The notes: generated by a model not told the origin, from the letters alone. Counted from the first letter of the stretch, positions 42,585 through 53,510 are shown. The stretch: 64,000 nucleotides of DNA from Mobilibacterium timonense (GCF_900155555.1 NZ_FUHN01000007.1:76178-140177); one strand, 5' to 3'. A program made the numbers and translations.

Positions 42585-43388
42585 CTATAGAAGTTTGGAC
42601 TTGAGTTTCTCCCAGTAGTTGTAGGACTCGAGCCGGATCAGATCCACCGTTATCGGTGACTGGGTTATTCGGATCTCGTGCACGTTATTGAAAACTCCGC
42701 TCAGCCCGTCGTACACCACCTCTATCTTGTCCCTCGACGTCCTCTCGCTGGCCTTGAGGGTGAGCTTCATGTCTGCAGGATAGAGTATGCTGGACCTGAA
42801 GCACCTGTAGGCGTTGGTGTTCATTGGCGCTATCGGGGTGAGCTGCAATGCGTCAAGCTCGGGTGCGGCCAGGGCGCCACCAAGCGAATAGTTGTATGCT
42901 GTGGAACCGGCAGACGTGGATACCAGAACGCCGTCGCCGCTGAAATCCTGGATGTCCGTGTCTCCCATCTGGATCGTGAAGTGGGTGAGGTGGGTGTATG
43001 GTCCCCGGAAAAGGACCTCATTCAGCCCCAGCACCGTTGTCTCACCACGGCTGGAGACGATGCAGGCGCTGACAGGGTGGAGCTTCTGTATGGTGAAGCG
43101 GTCTTCACTGATTATCCTGTGGAAGGACTTGATGTGCTGTGCCCTGAGCTCCTGAAAAAAGCCAAGGTGCCCCGTGTTTATGCCCACGATGGGCTGGCGG
43201 GGGAAGCCGCAGGCGTGGACGAAGCGGAGGAACGCGCCGTCTCCGCCGATGCACACCAGAATGTCCGCCTCGCCGTAGTTAGAGGTGACTTCGACACCCT
43301 GGGACTCCATGACATCACGAAATTTTTCCGCGGCCTCGGCAGAGGCCTTATTGTTGTTTTTGTAAATATAGACCTTGTTCAGTTCCAT
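42585..43388 (-). CDS. nadK: NAD kinase
   Basis: Phosphorylates NAD to NADP, the only route to NADP in the cell. The motifs are clear: GGDGAFLR (48-55), GLNEVLF with the NE pair at 123-124, and GDGVLVSTSAGSTAYN (151-166). The frame is open to 43664, but that stretch is antisense to, and inside, pepF. The real start is ATG 43388, five bases after the pepF stop, with GGAG nearby, giving 267 residues. It is coupled to pepF and followed by rluA. Confidence 0.95.
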   Translation of the reverse strand: MELNKVYIYKNNNKASAEAAEKFRDVMESQGVEVTSNYGEADILVCIGGDGAFLRFVHACGFPRQPIVGINTGHLGFFQELRAQHIKSFHRIISEDRFTIQKLHPVSACIVSSRGETTVLGLNEVLFRGPYTHLTHFTIQMGDTDIQDFSGDGVLVSTSAGSTAYNYSLGGALAAPELDALQLTPIAPMNTNAYRCFRSSILYPADMKLTLKASERTSRDKIEVVYDGLSGVFNNVHEIRITQSPITVDLIRLESYNYWEKLKSKLL

Positions 43389-43393
43389 TTCAT

Positions 43394-45217
43394 CTACTCC
43401 ATGAGCTGATCCAGCTGGTCCACCAGGCCGCTGAACACCTTGAGCGCGGAATCCACAGGCTCTGGAGTGCTCATATCCACACCTGCGACCTTGAGAAGCT
43501 CTATCGGATAGTCGGAATCTCCGAGCGTCAGGAACCTGAGGTAGTCCTGTTTTTCCTTTTCCCCGCCCGAGAGGATGCGCTGAGAGATGGCTGTGGCCGC
43601 AGAGTACCCCGTGGCGTATTGGTAAACGTAGAAGTCCCTGTAAAAATGAGGGATCCTTGACCACTCGTATTTGATCAGGTCGCTGTGCTCCATATCCGGG
43701 CCAAAGTACTGAGTGTTCAGCTCGTCGTAGATGGTGTTGCAGGTCTCAGGTGTCAGGGAGCCGCCTTCAGATACGATCTTGTGGGTCTCCCTTTCGAATT
43801 CCGCAAACATGGTCTGGCGGAAAAGTGTGGCCTTGAATTCGTCTATGTAGAAGTTGATCAGGTATTTTTTCAGCTCAAGGTCTCCAGATGCTTCGGCCTC
43901 GCCGAGGAGATACCTGATAAGCAGGGACTCGTTGACCGTGCTTGCCACCTCTGCTGTGAAAATGGAGTGCCCGGCGTAGATGTACGGCTGGGTCTTCCGG
44001 GTGTAGTAGGAGTGCATGGAGTGCCCGCCCTCGTGGACGAGGGTGAAAATGTCGTTTAGGCGCCCCGTGAAGTTCATGAGTATATACGGGAAGCTGTCGT
44101 AGGAACCGAAAGAGTAGGCGCCAGATGTCTTTCCTTTGTTTTCGTAAACGTCCACCCAGCCTTCCTCGAGAAGACCCTTGCGCAGCGTGGTTACGTATTC
44201 TTTTCCCAGCGGCTGCAGGGCTTTGCAGGCCACGTCAACGGCCTCTTCAAAAGTGTATTCCAGCCCTGAAGGTTCGACCAGAGGGCGGTACACGTCGTAC
44301 ATCTCCAGCTTGTCGAGACCAAGCACCCTCTTTCGGATACACACGTAGCGGTACATGGCCGGGAGGTACTCGTGGACCGTCGAAATGAGGCCATCGTATA
44401 CCCGGATCGGGATCATCTCGGGAGACATGGCCTGATCCAGAGGAGACTCATAGTGTCTGAGCCTGGAGATCACAGCGTCCTCTTTGACACTGTAGTTGTA
44501 GGCGGTGGCAATGGTGTTGTTCAGCTTGCTGTATTCGCCGTAGACCCTTTCGAATGTGTTCTTCCTGAGTGTCCTGTCCTCGTCCTCCATGAGGCGTATG
44601 AACGAGCCGTGGGTGAGCTGGTGCTTCCCACCATCGGAGTCCTCTACCGAGCCGAAGTCCATGTCGGCATCGTTGAGCATGGAAAAGATTTCTCCCGGTG
44701 CGCCGAGAGAGTCACTCAGTGCGGAGAGAATATGCTCGGATTCCTTGCCCAGCACGTGAGGCTGCTGGTGTATGATCTGCTGGAGCATGAAGCGATATGT
44801 CTCAAGAGCGGGTTCCTCGTCCACGTATTCCATGATCTGATCCGGATCTCCAGACAGGAGCTCCGGTACCATGAAGGAAAGGGCTGCGGAGATCTGTGCA
44901 GCCGCCGTCATGGCCTTCTGGTTCATCTCCAGGTATTTGCTGTTGCCGTTGTCCTCGTCCTGCTTCATGTGGGAGTAGACGATGGCGTGGGAAAGCTTCC
45001 TGGATATCCGGCACTCGGTCTCCAGGGCATCAAGGAGGCTGGAAGGGGAGTCCATGATATGGCCCTGGAAACGGCCGAAGCTCTCGCTCATCTCCAGAGC
45101 ATCTTTTACATCCTGGTGCCAGGCGGCCTCATCCGGGTACATGGCCTGGATATTCCATTTATATTCACTGCTTATTTCATCTCTTTTTTTATTTCTCTGT
45201 TCATTATCTTTCTCCAT
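43394..45217 (-). CDS. pepF: Oligoendopeptidase F (M3 peptidase)
   Basis: A 607-residue cytoplasmic zinc peptidase that degrades short peptides. The zinc motif HEGGH is at 395-399, with the third ligand Glu in IFTAEVASTVNE, and the late PHFYRDFYVYQYATG segment lines the substrate channel. Length and start (SEYKWNIQAMYPDEAAW) match the family. It is first in pepF-nadK-rluA. The promoter should lie within 45218-45300, which it shares with the rightward macromolecular-synthesis operon. Confidence 0.95.
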   Translation of the reverse strand: MEKDNEQRNKKRDEISSEYKWNIQAMYPDEAAWHQDVKDALEMSESFGRFQGHIMDSPSSLLDALETECRISRKLSHAIVYSHMKQDEDNGNSKYLEMNQKAMTAAAQISAALSFMVPELLSGDPDQIMEYVDEEPALETYRFMLQQIIHQQPHVLGKESEHILSALSDSLGAPGEIFSMLNDADMDFGSVEDSDGGKHQLTHGSFIRLMEDEDRTLRKNTFERVYGEYSKLNNTIATAYNYSVKEDAVISRLRHYESPLDQAMSPEMIPIRVYDGLISTVHEYLPAMYRYVCIRKRVLGLDKLEMYDVYRPLVEPSGLEYTFEEAVDVACKALQPLGKEYVTTLRKGLLEEGWVDVYENKGKTSGAYSFGSYDSFPYILMNFTGRLNDIFTLVHEGGHSMHSYYTRKTQPYIYAGHSIFTAEVASTVNESLLIRYLLGEAEASGDLELKKYLINFYIDEFKATLFRQTMFAEFERETHKIVSEGGSLTPETCNTIYDELNTQYFGPDMEHSDLIKYEWSRIPHFYRDFYVYQYATGYSAATAISQRILSGGEKEKQDYLRFLTLGDSDYPIELLKVAGVDMSTPEPVDSALKVFSGLVDQLDQLME

Positions 45218-45316
45218 TGTGCTATAATGTAGGTTACGCCAGAATACCTCTATGTATTTTATATACAGGCCTTCCGACGCCGTAATGATAACACAAATGA
45301 CTTGAAAGGTGAACGC

Positions 45317-45943
45317 ATGAGCAGAAGCGGGCTTTACGACATCGTTGACATAGACGGACCAGAGGACTTCAAATACTTCGAGAACGTGGCAGACCTCCTG
45401 GAGACTGACGAGTATATCGATGATGGTGAGCTGAGGGTGCTCCTGGCGCAGGTGGACAAGAAGGACCTGCTGGAGCTCCTGGACAGCTACTTCGATGAGG
45501 TCCAGGGGATGATACCCCAGGAGGAGACGGACTTCTTCGTGACTGTTGACACGATAAGAAGATCCATCATCGGCACAGTCACGGAGAACGCAGAAGGGGG
45601 AGACGCCGGTGCCATGACAGATGCGATCCAGACCTTCAGGAAATGGTATCTGAGGAACGACAATGTCTTTGACATGAACGACGGCTCAGAGCTTTCCGTC
45701 AGGGATGCGCTGTTCAACCTGAGGGCGGCAAAGATCACGGGAGATGACCTGAAGTACGATTTCAGGACAGCTCTCGATTACAGCGCCGACAGCTACGGAG
45801 TCCTGGTACAGGATCTGGTGCAGGAGGAGCTCGCATCCGATGACGGAGAGGGTACAGATATGGGGTATGTTCCCGACAATCCTTACTCCGGCCTTTCAGA
45901 GGATGAGATAACAGAGATGCTTGACCAGGAGGAAAGGAGATAG
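45317..45943 (+). CDS. Acidic protein of unknown function
   Basis: A 208-residue, very acidic, soluble, mostly helical protein with no motif I recognise. The start is ATG 45317 (SRSGLYDIVDIDG), with AAAGGTGA before it; a TTG at 45302 overlaps that site. Its stop is followed directly by the ATG of the M16 peptidase, so it is the first gene of the dut-dnaG-rpoD operon. It might be a partner of the peptidase, but that rests only on position. Confidence 0.6.
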   Translation: MSRSGLYDIVDIDGPEDFKYFENVADLLETDEYIDDGELRVLLAQVDKKDLLELLDSYFDEVQGMIPQEETDFFVTVDTIRRSIIGTVTENAEGGDAGAMTDAIQTFRKWYLRNDNVFDMNDGSELSVRDALFNLRAAKITGDDLKYDFRTALDYSADSYGVLVQDLVQEELASDDGEGTDMGYVPDNPYSGLSEDEITEMLDQEERR

Positions 45944-47170
45944 ATGGCAGAGATCACGGTACTCGATTCAGGAGTAAGACTGATAACAGAGAAAATGGAA
46001 GGTGTGAGATCGGTGTCCGTCGGCATCTGGTGCGACACGGGATCGGTCTACGAAAAGCCTGAGGAATTCGGCATGTCTCACTACATAGAACACATGCTTT
46101 TCAAGGGCACGGAGACCAGGTCGGCGTTTCAGATCGCGGACGAGATCGACCGCATAGGCGGACAGATGAACGCCTTTACCGGAAAGGAAAACACCTGCTT
46201 TTACATAAAATCCCTTGACCGCCACTTCCGGGAGATAGCCGATGTGCTGACTGACATGATAGAGCACCCGGCCTTCGATCCACAGGAGATGGAGAGAGAA
46301 AAACAGGTGGTCATTGAGGAGATCAACATGAACGCCGACGACCCTGATGACGTTGCTCTGGACTCGCTGGAATCCATGATGAGCAGGGGGTCCGGCCTGG
46401 CACATCCGGTGCTTGGGTACAAGGACACGGTGTCATCGTTCACGAGAGCCATGGTGACGGACTACTATTACAGCCACTACACGACCGACGCCATCGTGGT
46501 CTCGGTAGCCGGATCCTTCGACTACCAGGAGGTGAAGGATTACTTTTCCGGGAAGTTCGCGGGACTCGGGAAAAAGAGAGACGTTGAACAGTCTCAGGCC
46601 GTGGAGAACCCGGGCGAGAGCGTCACAGTGGTGAAGGACATCGATCAGGCCCACCTGGCCATGGGCGTGAAAGCGATCCCAGTCACAGATGACAGGAGAT
46701 ATGCCCTGTCGATACTCAGCAGCGTCATGGGAGGCGGGATGTCGTCCCGGCTTTTCCAGTCAGTGAGGGAGAAGAAGGGCCTCGCCTATTCCGTATACAC
46801 GATGACGGGATACTACCGGGAGACCGGCATGTTCGTGATCGCCGCCGGCGTGGGGAAGGACAGGGTCGACGAGGCTTTGGGCGCCATCCGCGAGGAGCTG
46901 GACAAGCTCAGGAACGGAGAGGTCACACAGGATGAGCTGGACAGCTCGAGAGAGCAGCTGAAGTCCATGTTCATCTTCGGCCAGGAGAGCGTTCAGACGC
47001 GTATGATCAGCAACGGCAGGGACGTCCTGGCCAGGGGGTACTGTCCGTCACAGGACGAGATCCTGTCCCGTTTCGACGATGTGACGCTGAAAGACCTGGA
47101 AGAGGTCAAGACTCTCATATGCGATCTGGATCAGTACGGTATTGTAAACGTCACGGGAAAGGCTGAATAG
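45944..47170 (+). CDS. M16-family zinc peptidase (processing-peptidase-like)
   Basis: A 408-residue, two-lobed peptidase of the pitrilysin/mitochondrial processing peptidase type. The inverted zinc motif HYIEH (46-50) and the downstream Glu in VVIEEINM (about 126) are intact in the N-terminal lobe. The C-terminal lobe carries [18 protein letters not shown]. Bacterial relatives (YmxG/PqqL-like) have an unclear role in peptide turnover. GGAGAT lies directly before the ATG, with no gap from the preceding gene. Confidence 0.92.
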   Translation: MAEITVLDSGVRLITEKMEGVRSVSVGIWCDTGSVYEKPEEFGMSHYIEHMLFKGTETRSAFQIADEIDRIGGQMNAFTGKENTCFYIKSLDRHFREIADVLTDMIEHPAFDPQEMEREKQVVIEEINMNADDPDDVALDSLESMMSRGSGLAHPVLGYKDTVSSFTRAMVTDYYYSHYTTDAIVVSVAGSFDYQEVKDYFSGKFAGLGKKRDVEQSQAVENPGESVTVVKDIDQAHLAMGVKAIPVTDDRRYALSILSSVMGGGMSSRLFQSVREKKGLAYSVYTMTGYYRETGMFVIAAGVGKDRVDEALGAIREELDKLRNGEVTQDELDSSREQLKSMFIFGQESVQTRMISNGRDVLARGYCPSQDEILSRFDDVTLKDLEEVKTLICDLDQYGIVNVTGKAE

Positions 47171-47174
47171 TCAC

Positions 47175-47603
47175 ATGAAGATCAAGATGATATCCAAGAG
47201 CGGTGTGATCCCTGAATACAAGACGGAAGGAGCTTCCGGCATGGACATCAGGGCGTACCTGGACGGTCCGCTGGTGATGCATCCGATGGAGAGGATGCTG
47301 GTGCCTACGGGACTTTTCATAGAGCTCCCTCCGGGGTACGAAGCCCAGACCAGGGCGAGATCCGGACTTGCCGTGAAATACGGCATAGGTCTTGTGAACG
47401 GCATCGGGACCATCGATTCGGACTACAGAGGAGAGCTTAAGGTGCCGCTGATCAACTGGGGCAGCGAGGACTTCGTGATAAACAACGGAGACAGGATCGC
47501 ACAGATGGTCATCGCAAAATACGAAAAGGTGGAGATAGAGCTTACGGACTCCCTTGAAGAGACGGAAAGGGGAACCGGCGGTTTCGGCCACACCGGGATA
47601 TAG
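47175..47603 (+). CDS. dut: dUTP diphosphatase
   Basis: Hydrolyses dUTP to dUMP, keeping uracil out of DNA and feeding thymidylate synthesis. The five trimeric dUTPase motifs are visible: [35 protein letters not shown] and [10 protein letters not shown]. At 142 residues it is normal length. It begins 4 bases after the peptidase stop, and the ribosome site GGAAAGG lies in the end of that gene. Confidence 0.96.
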   Translation: MKIKMISKSGVIPEYKTEGASGMDIRAYLDGPLVMHPMERMLVPTGLFIELPPGYEAQTRARSGLAVKYGIGLVNGIGTIDSDYRGELKVPLINWGSEDFVINNGDRIAQMVIAKYEKVEIELTDSLEETERGTGGFGHTGI

Positions 47604-47645
47604 GAAAAGTTTGTAACAACTTCAGGATGCGCAGCGGAGGGGGCC

Positions 47646-48671
47646 ATGCAGTTCAGGACAGATCTTGAAAAAAACGAATATCTTAGACTGGATCCCAGGG
47701 CATGCAAGGCGGCGGATTCCCGCGGAAGGAAGGATCCGGAGGAGAAGTGCCAGTTTCGCACGGATTTTCAGCGGGACAGGGACAGGATCGTCCACTCCAA
47801 GGCCTTCAGGAGGCTGATGCACAAGACGCAGGTATTCCTGTCGCCGGAGGGGGATCACTACAGGACCAGGCTCACCCACACCCTCGAGGTGGCGCAGGTG
47901 GCAAGGACGATCGCCAGGATTCTGAACTACAACGAGGATCTGACCGAGGCCATCGCCCTCGGCCACGACCTCGGGCATACGCCCTTCGGCCACAGCGGTG
48001 AAGCCGTGCTGAACAGGATATACCCCGGTGGTTTCAAGCACAACGAACAGAGCCTCAGGGTGGTGGACAGGCTGGAGGAGACCTCGAAGCGGACCGGACT
48101 CAACCTCACCGAAGAGGTGAGGAACGGGATCCTGTGCCACAGCGGAGACCTCAAGGCCTTTACTCTTGAGGGGCAGATCGTTGGCATAAGCGACAGGATC
48201 GCATATATCAACCACGACATCGACGATGCCATAAGAGGCGGCGTTCTCAGCCCGGAGGACCTTCCGGCAGAGGAGATAAGAGTGCTTGGTAGCACGCACA
48301 GCAGCAGGATAAACAACCTTATACGCGACCTCGCCGAGAACAGCAGCGGCAGGGATGAGATCCGGCAGAGCCCTGAGTTCAGGGAGGCCCTGATGGATCT
48401 TCGCCGGTTCATGTTCAGGAACGTCTACAACAGTCAGAAGGTCAAGGACGTGGAGGATCTGGAAAAGGTGGAGAGGATAGTCGAGTCTCTTTACGGATAC
48501 TATCTCGATCGCCCGGAGGAGATGCCTGAGTTCTACTTCAGGATAGCTGAAGACGACGGACCGGCAGCTGCCGCCAGAGACTACGTCTCCGGAATGACGG
48601 ATCACTTCGCGTCGGCGCTGTACGGAGTGCTTTTCGAAGGGAAAATGCCTGAGCAAAGGGGCGTGATCTGA
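47646..48671 (+). CDS. dGTPase-like HD-domain triphosphohydrolase
   Basis: A 341-residue HD-domain protein of the dGTPase family, which releases triphosphate from deoxynucleotides. The metal site comprises RLTHTLEVAQVAR (His78) and the HD pair in ALGHDLGHTPFGH (His107-Asp108), with a later Asp in YINHDIDDA. The N-terminal DRDRIVHSKAFRRLMHKTQV is typical. It overlaps dnaG by one base pair (TGATG). Together with dut it suggests nucleotide-pool control beside the primase. Confidence 0.93.
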   Translation: MQFRTDLEKNEYLRLDPRACKAADSRGRKDPEEKCQFRTDFQRDRDRIVHSKAFRRLMHKTQVFLSPEGDHYRTRLTHTLEVAQVARTIARILNYNEDLTEAIALGHDLGHTPFGHSGEAVLNRIYPGGFKHNEQSLRVVDRLEETSKRTGLNLTEEVRNGILCHSGDLKAFTLEGQIVGISDRIAYINHDIDDAIRGGVLSPEDLPAEEIRVLGSTHSSRINNLIRDLAENSSGRDEIRQSPEFREALMDLRRFMFRNVYNSQKVKDVEDLEKVERIVESLYGYYLDRPEEMPEFYFRIAEDDGPAAAARDYVSGMTDHFASALYGVLFEGKMPEQRGVI

Positions 48672-50452
48672 TGACCCTGAACAACGATTTCGTAGACGAG
48701 CTGAAGATGCGGATAAATATAGTCGACGTCATAGGAAGGGACGTGGATCTGAAAAAGGCCGGCTCCGGATATAAGGGGCTCTGTCCTTTCCACAACGAGA
48801 AGACACCGAGCTTTTCCGTCAACGAGAAGGATCAGTATTTCCACTGCTTCGGCTGCCACGCTAAGGGCGACGTGATCACCTATGTGATGAAAAAACAGGG
48901 ACTCACGTTCATGGAGGCCGTGGAGAAACTGGCGGACGAATACGGCATCAAGATGCCGGAGCGTACCGGGCGAAGAGAGGACTTCAGCCGCTTTTACAAC
49001 ATAAACAAGATGGCGGCGAGATACTTTTTCCACGAGCTCACAGCGAGGCCGAACATGGGCCTCAAATACCTGCGGGACAGGCAGGTGAAGGACAGCACAA
49101 TAGCGAAGTTCGGACTCGGGTACAGCAGTTCTTCGTACGAGGGCCTCTACGAGCATCTGAAGTCTCAGGGTGTGTCCGATGAGGACATGCTGCGCCTCGG
49201 CCTTGTGAAGCAGGGAAAAAGAGGACCTTATGACAAGTACCGCAGCCGCGTTATGTTCCCGATCTTCGATACCACGGGACGGGTCATAGGCTTCGGCGGA
49301 AGGAAGATAAACAACGACGACAGGGGACCGAAATACCTGAATTCCTCGGAGAGCGAGATCTTTCTGAAGAAGAACAATCTTTTCGGCCTGAACATTACCA
49401 AGTCCGACATAAGCAGGGCAGATCAGGTGCTCATAGTCGAGGGATACATGGACATGATCTCCCTCTGGCAGAACGGAGTCACCAACGTGGTAGCCTCGCT
49501 TGGGACTGCACTTACAGAAAACCAAGTTAGATTGGTGACAAGATTTACAAAAAACGTGATCCTGTCGTATGATTCTGATGAGGCCGGGATCAGGGCTGCC
49601 CTGAGAGGTATAGAGGTTTTCGATGGATCCGGGGCCAACGTTCGGATACTCCAGGTCACCGGCGGTAAGGATCCGGACGAATACGTGAAGAAATACGGCG
49701 GAAAGGCGTTTCAGAAGCTCGTTCAGGATGCCCTTCCCGCCGCTGAATTCAGATTCAAGGCCATGGTCAGAGGCAGGGACCTCACCGACGAGAGGCAGCT
49801 TCTGAGCTACATCAGGGACATCATCCCTTTCATGAGGAAGATGGATCCGCTGGAACAGGAGATATACATCAAGAAACTGCACCGCGACTACGGCATCGGT
49901 GAGATGGCGCTTCAGTCGCAGCTCAGGCTTCCAGAGGATGCCGGAAGCCCGAAATACGACAGGCGCCGGGAGCACATAAACGTGATCCAGAAGGAACCCG
50001 ATGACAGGAAGCTGCGGCTCGAGCTCTCTCTGGCATCCTTGATGATGTCGAACCGCAGGTACATTAACAGAGCCCGTGAGGACGGGATAACATTCGAGAC
50101 CGCTCTCGGCAGCAGGGTGGTCGCCGAGACAGAAAAGCTGGCAGAGACCTGGGGAGATGGAAGAGTCATCACCCTGGACGACATCTGCTCCAGGCTCGAC
50201 CCGGATGAGGAGAGCCGCGTAAGGAAGTTGATCAGGCCGGTCGGCCCGGAAGAGGAAGAATACTATCTGCAATGCAGGGCGGAATACCAGCTCGACAAGC
50301 TGGATGAAAAGCGCGCCGAATACCAACACAGGATAGTTGACCTCGAGATGGGCGGATCGGATGAGGATAAAGAAGAAATTGAAGCACTCGCCCGCGCTGT
50401 CGTGGAGATAGACGGGGAGAAGAACAGAATCAGGGGGAGTTTGAATGCCTAA
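48671..50452 (+). CDS. dnaG: DNA primase
   Basis: Makes RNA primers for DNA replication. The N-terminal zinc finger has Cys38, His41, Cys59 and Cys62. The TOPRIM catalytic core follows, with VLIVEGYMD and [10 protein letters not shown] carrying the metal-binding acidic residues. The C-terminal helicase-binding region (about 440-593) is helical. At 593 residues it is normal. The ATG overlaps the dGTPase stop, and the gene's end overlaps rpoD by 8 bases, as in the classic macromolecular-synthesis operon. Confidence 0.97.
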   Translation: MTLNNDFVDELKMRINIVDVIGRDVDLKKAGSGYKGLCPFHNEKTPSFSVNEKDQYFHCFGCHAKGDVITYVMKKQGLTFMEAVEKLADEYGIKMPERTGRREDFSRFYNINKMAARYFFHELTARPNMGLKYLRDRQVKDSTIAKFGLGYSSSSYEGLYEHLKSQGVSDEDMLRLGLVKQGKRGPYDKYRSRVMFPIFDTTGRVIGFGGRKINNDDRGPKYLNSSESEIFLKKNNLFGLNITKSDISRADQVLIVEGYMDMISLWQNGVTNVVASLGTALTENQVRLVTRFTKNVILSYDSDEAGIRAALRGIEVFDGSGANVRILQVTGGKDPDEYVKKYGGKAFQKLVQDALPAAEFRFKAMVRGRDLTDERQLLSYIRDIIPFMRKMDPLEQEIYIKKLHRDYGIGEMALQSQLRLPEDAGSPKYDRRREHINVIQKEPDDRKLRLELSLASLMMSNRRYINRAREDGITFETALGSRVVAETEKLAETWGDGRVITLDDICSRLDPDEESRVRKLIRPVGPEEEEYYLQCRAEYQLDKLDEKRAEYQHRIVDLEMGGSDEDKEEIEALARAVVEIDGEKNRIRGSLNA

Positions 50453-51653
50453 GAAGAAATCAGCAAGCACGAATATTGAAGACAAGATCAAGAAAATCGA
50501 ATCTGACAGAGAGCTTGATTCTGATGAAAAGGAAAAACTGATAAAGCAGGAAAAGACCCTGGAGATGAGGGACAGGTACGTTGCCGACCTGGTGGAGGCC
50601 GCCAGGAAGTCCAACAATGTCATCACCACAGGTGAGGTTGGAGACTATCTGTCCGACCTCAAGCTCTCCGTAGAGGAGATCGAAGGTGCCTACGACATGC
50701 TTGAGAAGGAAGGGGTCACCATCGTCAACAACAGAGACGAGGTTCCGGACCTCGATGAGGAGGACGGAGTGGTGCTGGACGAGAACGGTGGCATCGACGT
50801 AGAGAAGACCGTTCCGAAGAGCGTTCCTACTGACGACCCGGTGAGGATGTACCTCAAGGAGATCGGTAAAGTTCCCCTGCTCACGGCTGAGGAAGAGCGC
50901 GAGCTCGCCATCCGCATGCAGAACGGAGACGAGGAGGCCAAGAACAAGCTGTGCGAGTCCAACCTCAGGCTGGTGGTAAGCATAGCCAAGAGATACCTGA
51001 ACAGAGGACTCACGTTCCTCGACCTCATTCAGGAAGGAAATCTCGGACTCATCAAGGCAGTGGACAAGTTCGACTACACAAAGGGATTCAAGTTCTCCAC
51101 CTATGCAACATGGTGGATAAGACAGGCGATCACCAGGTCCATCGCCGACCAGGCCAGGACGATCAGGATCCCTGTCCACATGGTGGAGACGATCAACAAG
51201 CTCATCAGGATACAGAGGCAGCTGCTCCAGGAGCTGGGCCGCGAGCCTACCGCCGAGGAGATCGCCAAGGAGATGGGCATAACCGTGGAAAAGGTGAGAG
51301 AGATCAAGAAGATATCCCAGGATCCTGTTTCCCTGGAGACGCCTATCGGTGAGGAGGAGGATTCCCACCTCGGAGACTTCATCCCTGACGACGACGTTCC
51401 GGCGCCTGTGGACGCTGCGGCGTACTCAATGCTGAAGGAACAGCTCATGGAGGTGCTGGACACCCTTTCGGAGAGGGAGAAGAAGGTCCTCATGCTCAGA
51501 TTTGGCCTCGAGGACGGCAGGCCGAGGACTCTCGAGGAAGTTGGAAAAGAGTTCAACGTCACCCGCGAGAGGATCAGGCAGATCGAGGCAAAGGCCCTGA
51601 GGAAGCTGAGACATCCGTCCAGGAGCAAGAAGCTGAGAGACTATCTGGAGTAG
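50445..51653 (+). CDS. rpoD: Primary sigma factor RpoD/SigA
   Basis: The housekeeping sigma factor, 402 residues. Region 1.1 occupies about 35-90, an acidic spacer follows, and region 1.2 starts at [12 protein letters not shown]. Region 2 includes [14 protein letters not shown] and the -10-recognising [14 protein letters not shown]. Region 3 lies around [10 protein letters not shown]. Region 4.2 has the helix-turn-helix [21 protein letters not shown]. Its specificity fits the TTGACA/TATAAT promoters in this window. A lysine-rich N-terminus (PKKKS) is present. Confidence 0.98.
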   Translation: MPKKKSASTNIEDKIKKIESDRELDSDEKEKLIKQEKTLEMRDRYVADLVEAARKSNNVITTGEVGDYLSDLKLSVEEIEGAYDMLEKEGVTIVNNRDEVPDLDEEDGVVLDENGGIDVEKTVPKSVPTDDPVRMYLKEIGKVPLLTAEEERELAIRMQNGDEEAKNKLCESNLRLVVSIAKRYLNRGLTFLDLIQEGNLGLIKAVDKFDYTKGFKFSTYATWWIRQAITRSIADQARTIRIPVHMVETINKLIRIQRQLLQELGREPTAEEIAKEMGITVEKVREIKKISQDPVSLETPIGEEEDSHLGDFIPDDDVPAPVDAAAYSMLKEQLMEVLDTLSEREKKVLMLRFGLEDGRPRTLEEVGKEFNVTRERIRQIEAKALRKLRHPSRSKKLRDYLE

Positions 51654-51656
51654 CCC

Positions 51657-52412
51657 ATGAAGCTCAGCCCCAGATTGTTAGCGATGTATGGCCAGATAGG
51701 AAAGGGTGAACGGGTCGCCGACATAGGCACTGACCACGCTTACATCCCGATCCTGCTGATGAAAAACGGAATATCACCTATGGTGATCATGTCTGACATC
51801 AGCGCTGGCTCCATGAAAAAAGCAAAAGGCAATTGCATTGAACAGGGGTTTGATTTTCCAGCCCCCTGTTTCAGAGTTGGAGACGGCCTTTCCACCATCC
51901 TTCCGGGAGAGGTGGACACGGTCGTTATCGGAGGCCTCGGAGGCCGTACCATAGCAGGCATCCTGGCCGCCGACCAGAAGAGGACGAACTCCTTCAGGAA
52001 ACTCGTGCTCCAGCCGAGGAACAACAGCGGAGAGCTCAGGCTCTATCTCCATCTGACCGGGTGGAGGATCGCACGGGAAACGCTCGCTCCGGAGGGCAAG
52101 TTCATCTGTGAGATAATAACGGCCCTTGCACCGGAAAAAGGAAATGAGTTTTTTCCGGAGTTTTCCGGGGAGGATGGACTGGTGCGGCTCCTCGAAGAGG
52201 GGAGAAACTGCCGCTGGCGGTACCCCGAGTCTTTTCGGGAGCTTCCGCCGGACCAGAAAAGGCTTTTACAAAAAAGGCTCGACTGGAAATTCGAAAGCAT
52301 CCGCCAGGAGATAGAGAACCTCGGGAGGAGCACGGGAGATTGGAATGACAGAATAGCAGAGCTGGAAGAGGAAAGAGAGTATCTCACATGGATAGGGGAA
52401 AACTTAACGTGA
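51657..52412 (+). CDS. trmK: tRNA (adenine(22)-N1)-methyltransferase TrmK
   Basis: An S-adenosylmethionine-dependent enzyme that methylates N1 of A22 in tRNA. The SAM-binding motif is VADIGTDHAYIPI, with the acidic SDIS loop, and the catalytic-site region is VIGGLGGRTIAGIL. At 251 residues it is slightly longer than usual because of a coiled-coil C-terminus (about 200-251) that is also a family feature. It starts 3 bases after rpoD, the usual position in Bacillota. Confidence 0.93.
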   Translation: MKLSPRLLAMYGQIGKGERVADIGTDHAYIPILLMKNGISPMVIMSDISAGSMKKAKGNCIEQGFDFPAPCFRVGDGLSTILPGEVDTVVIGGLGGRTIAGILAADQKRTNSFRKLVLQPRNNSGELRLYLHLTGWRIARETLAPEGKFICEIITALAPEKGNEFFPEFSGEDGLVRLLEEGRNCRWRYPESFRELPPDQKRLLQKRLDWKFESIRQEIENLGRSTGDWNDRIAELEEEREYLTWIGENLT

Positions 52413-53467
52413 TACAGGTCGCCGTGATGTACATCGGAGTCATCATGGGTGCCGGTTTTGCGTCGGGAAGAGAGACATGGCAGTTCTTTGGTGTGTTCGG
52501 AAAGGACGGCATAAAGGGGATCCTGCTGGCGACCGTTTGTTTCGTGGTCTTCGGACACATGATCAGCTACATCGCCATCAGCAAGGACACACAGGAACTG
52601 GGGAAGGTGGTGTCGCCTTTCAACAGCAAGGTAGTGGACGACGTCATCGGATGGGTCCTTGCCATAATATACTATTCCATGATAATCGCCATGTCCGCTG
52701 CCGGAGGCTCTCTCCTCGAATACCAGTTCGGAGTGAACAAGATAGTCGGCGGGACGATCATTGTCGTTCTTACCGTCGCTACCGCCGCAGGAGACTTCCA
52801 GAGGATCTCCGGTGTTTTCAGGACTCTGATCCCCATCACGTTTACTGTGGTGATGATAGCCATAGTCATGGTGCTCATGAAGGGGCAGGACCAGAGCGGC
52901 CCGGTATCCGGATACCAGCCAGGGTCCATGACACCGACTCCGTGGATCGCAGCGCTGGTGTTTGTATCTTACGATTGCCTGGGCATGATAACCATGGCCG
53001 CAGCTACCGCGATACGGGCGAAAAACAGAAAGACTGCTTTTGCAGGATCTCTTCTTGGGACCCTGCTCCTTGGTGTTCTGACCCTGTCGCTCCTCCTCGT
53101 GATACTCACGGATATGAACCTGGCCAGCAGGCTGGACCTGCCGATGCTGGGATACGCCATGAAGGTGTCACCGGTACTCAACGTGGTGTACGCCGTGGTG
53201 CTTTATGTTGCGGTATATTCGACTGCCGCCAGCACCTTCTACGGTTTCAGCACGAAGCTGAAGGAAGGAAAGTCCAAGATCTGGATCATGGTGGTCAGCG
53301 CCGCCATAGGTCTGGTCGTCGGACTCAGCGGATTCAAGACCATCGTCGAGATACTCTATCCGATACAGGGATACATCGGATTTGCGGTATTGCTGCTGAT
53401 CGCCGTGAATTACGGCAATGAGGTCAGGAAGAACAGAAAAAAATCCCTTGCACATAGTGGTAAATAA
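52388..53467 (+). CDS. YkvI-like membrane transporter
   Basis: A 359-residue integral membrane protein with about ten segments, related to the YkvI family within the amino-acid/sodium symporter superfamily. The first segment MYIGVIMGAGFASGRE with its GAGFASG break is the family signature, as is FVSYDCLGMITMAAA in segment 6. The substrate is unknown. It overlaps trmK by 25 bases. In many Clostridia this operon position is held by a Nif3-like gene instead, so the transporter is a local replacement. Confidence 0.8.
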   Translation: MDRGKLNVIQVAVMYIGVIMGAGFASGRETWQFFGVFGKDGIKGILLATVCFVVFGHMISYIAISKDTQELGKVVSPFNSKVVDDVIGWVLAIIYYSMIIAMSAAGGSLLEYQFGVNKIVGGTIIVVLTVATAAGDFQRISGVFRTLIPITFTVVMIAIVMVLMKGQDQSGPVSGYQPGSMTPTPWIAALVFVSYDCLGMITMAAATAIRAKNRKTAFAGSLLGTLLLGVLTLSLLLVILTDMNLASRLDLPMLGYAMKVSPVLNVVYAVVLYVAVYSTAASTFYGFSTKLKEGKSKIWIMVVSAAIGLVVGLSGFKTIVEILYPIQGYIGFAVLLLIAVNYGNEVRKNRKKSLAHSGK

Positions 53468-53479
53468 AGGTGTTTCAGC

Positions 53480-53507
53480 TTGACAAAAGGCGTTTAACAC
53501 TTATAAT
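53480..53507 (+). promoter_or_regulatory. rnpB promoter
   Basis: TTGACA at 53480-53485 and TATAAT at 53502-53507 with 16 bases between them are both full consensus, just before the first paired base of RNase P RNA. Confidence 0.85.
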
Positions 53508-53510
53508 AAC

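Noticed and set aside
43389-43664. N-terminal extension of NAD kinase
   Set aside because: It overlaps the end of pepF in another frame. ATG 43388 starts right after the pepF stop and gives the usual size.
48602-50629. Minus-strand open frame of 675 codons
   Set aside because: It is antisense to dnaG. Long shadow frames are common opposite GC-rich coding sequence.
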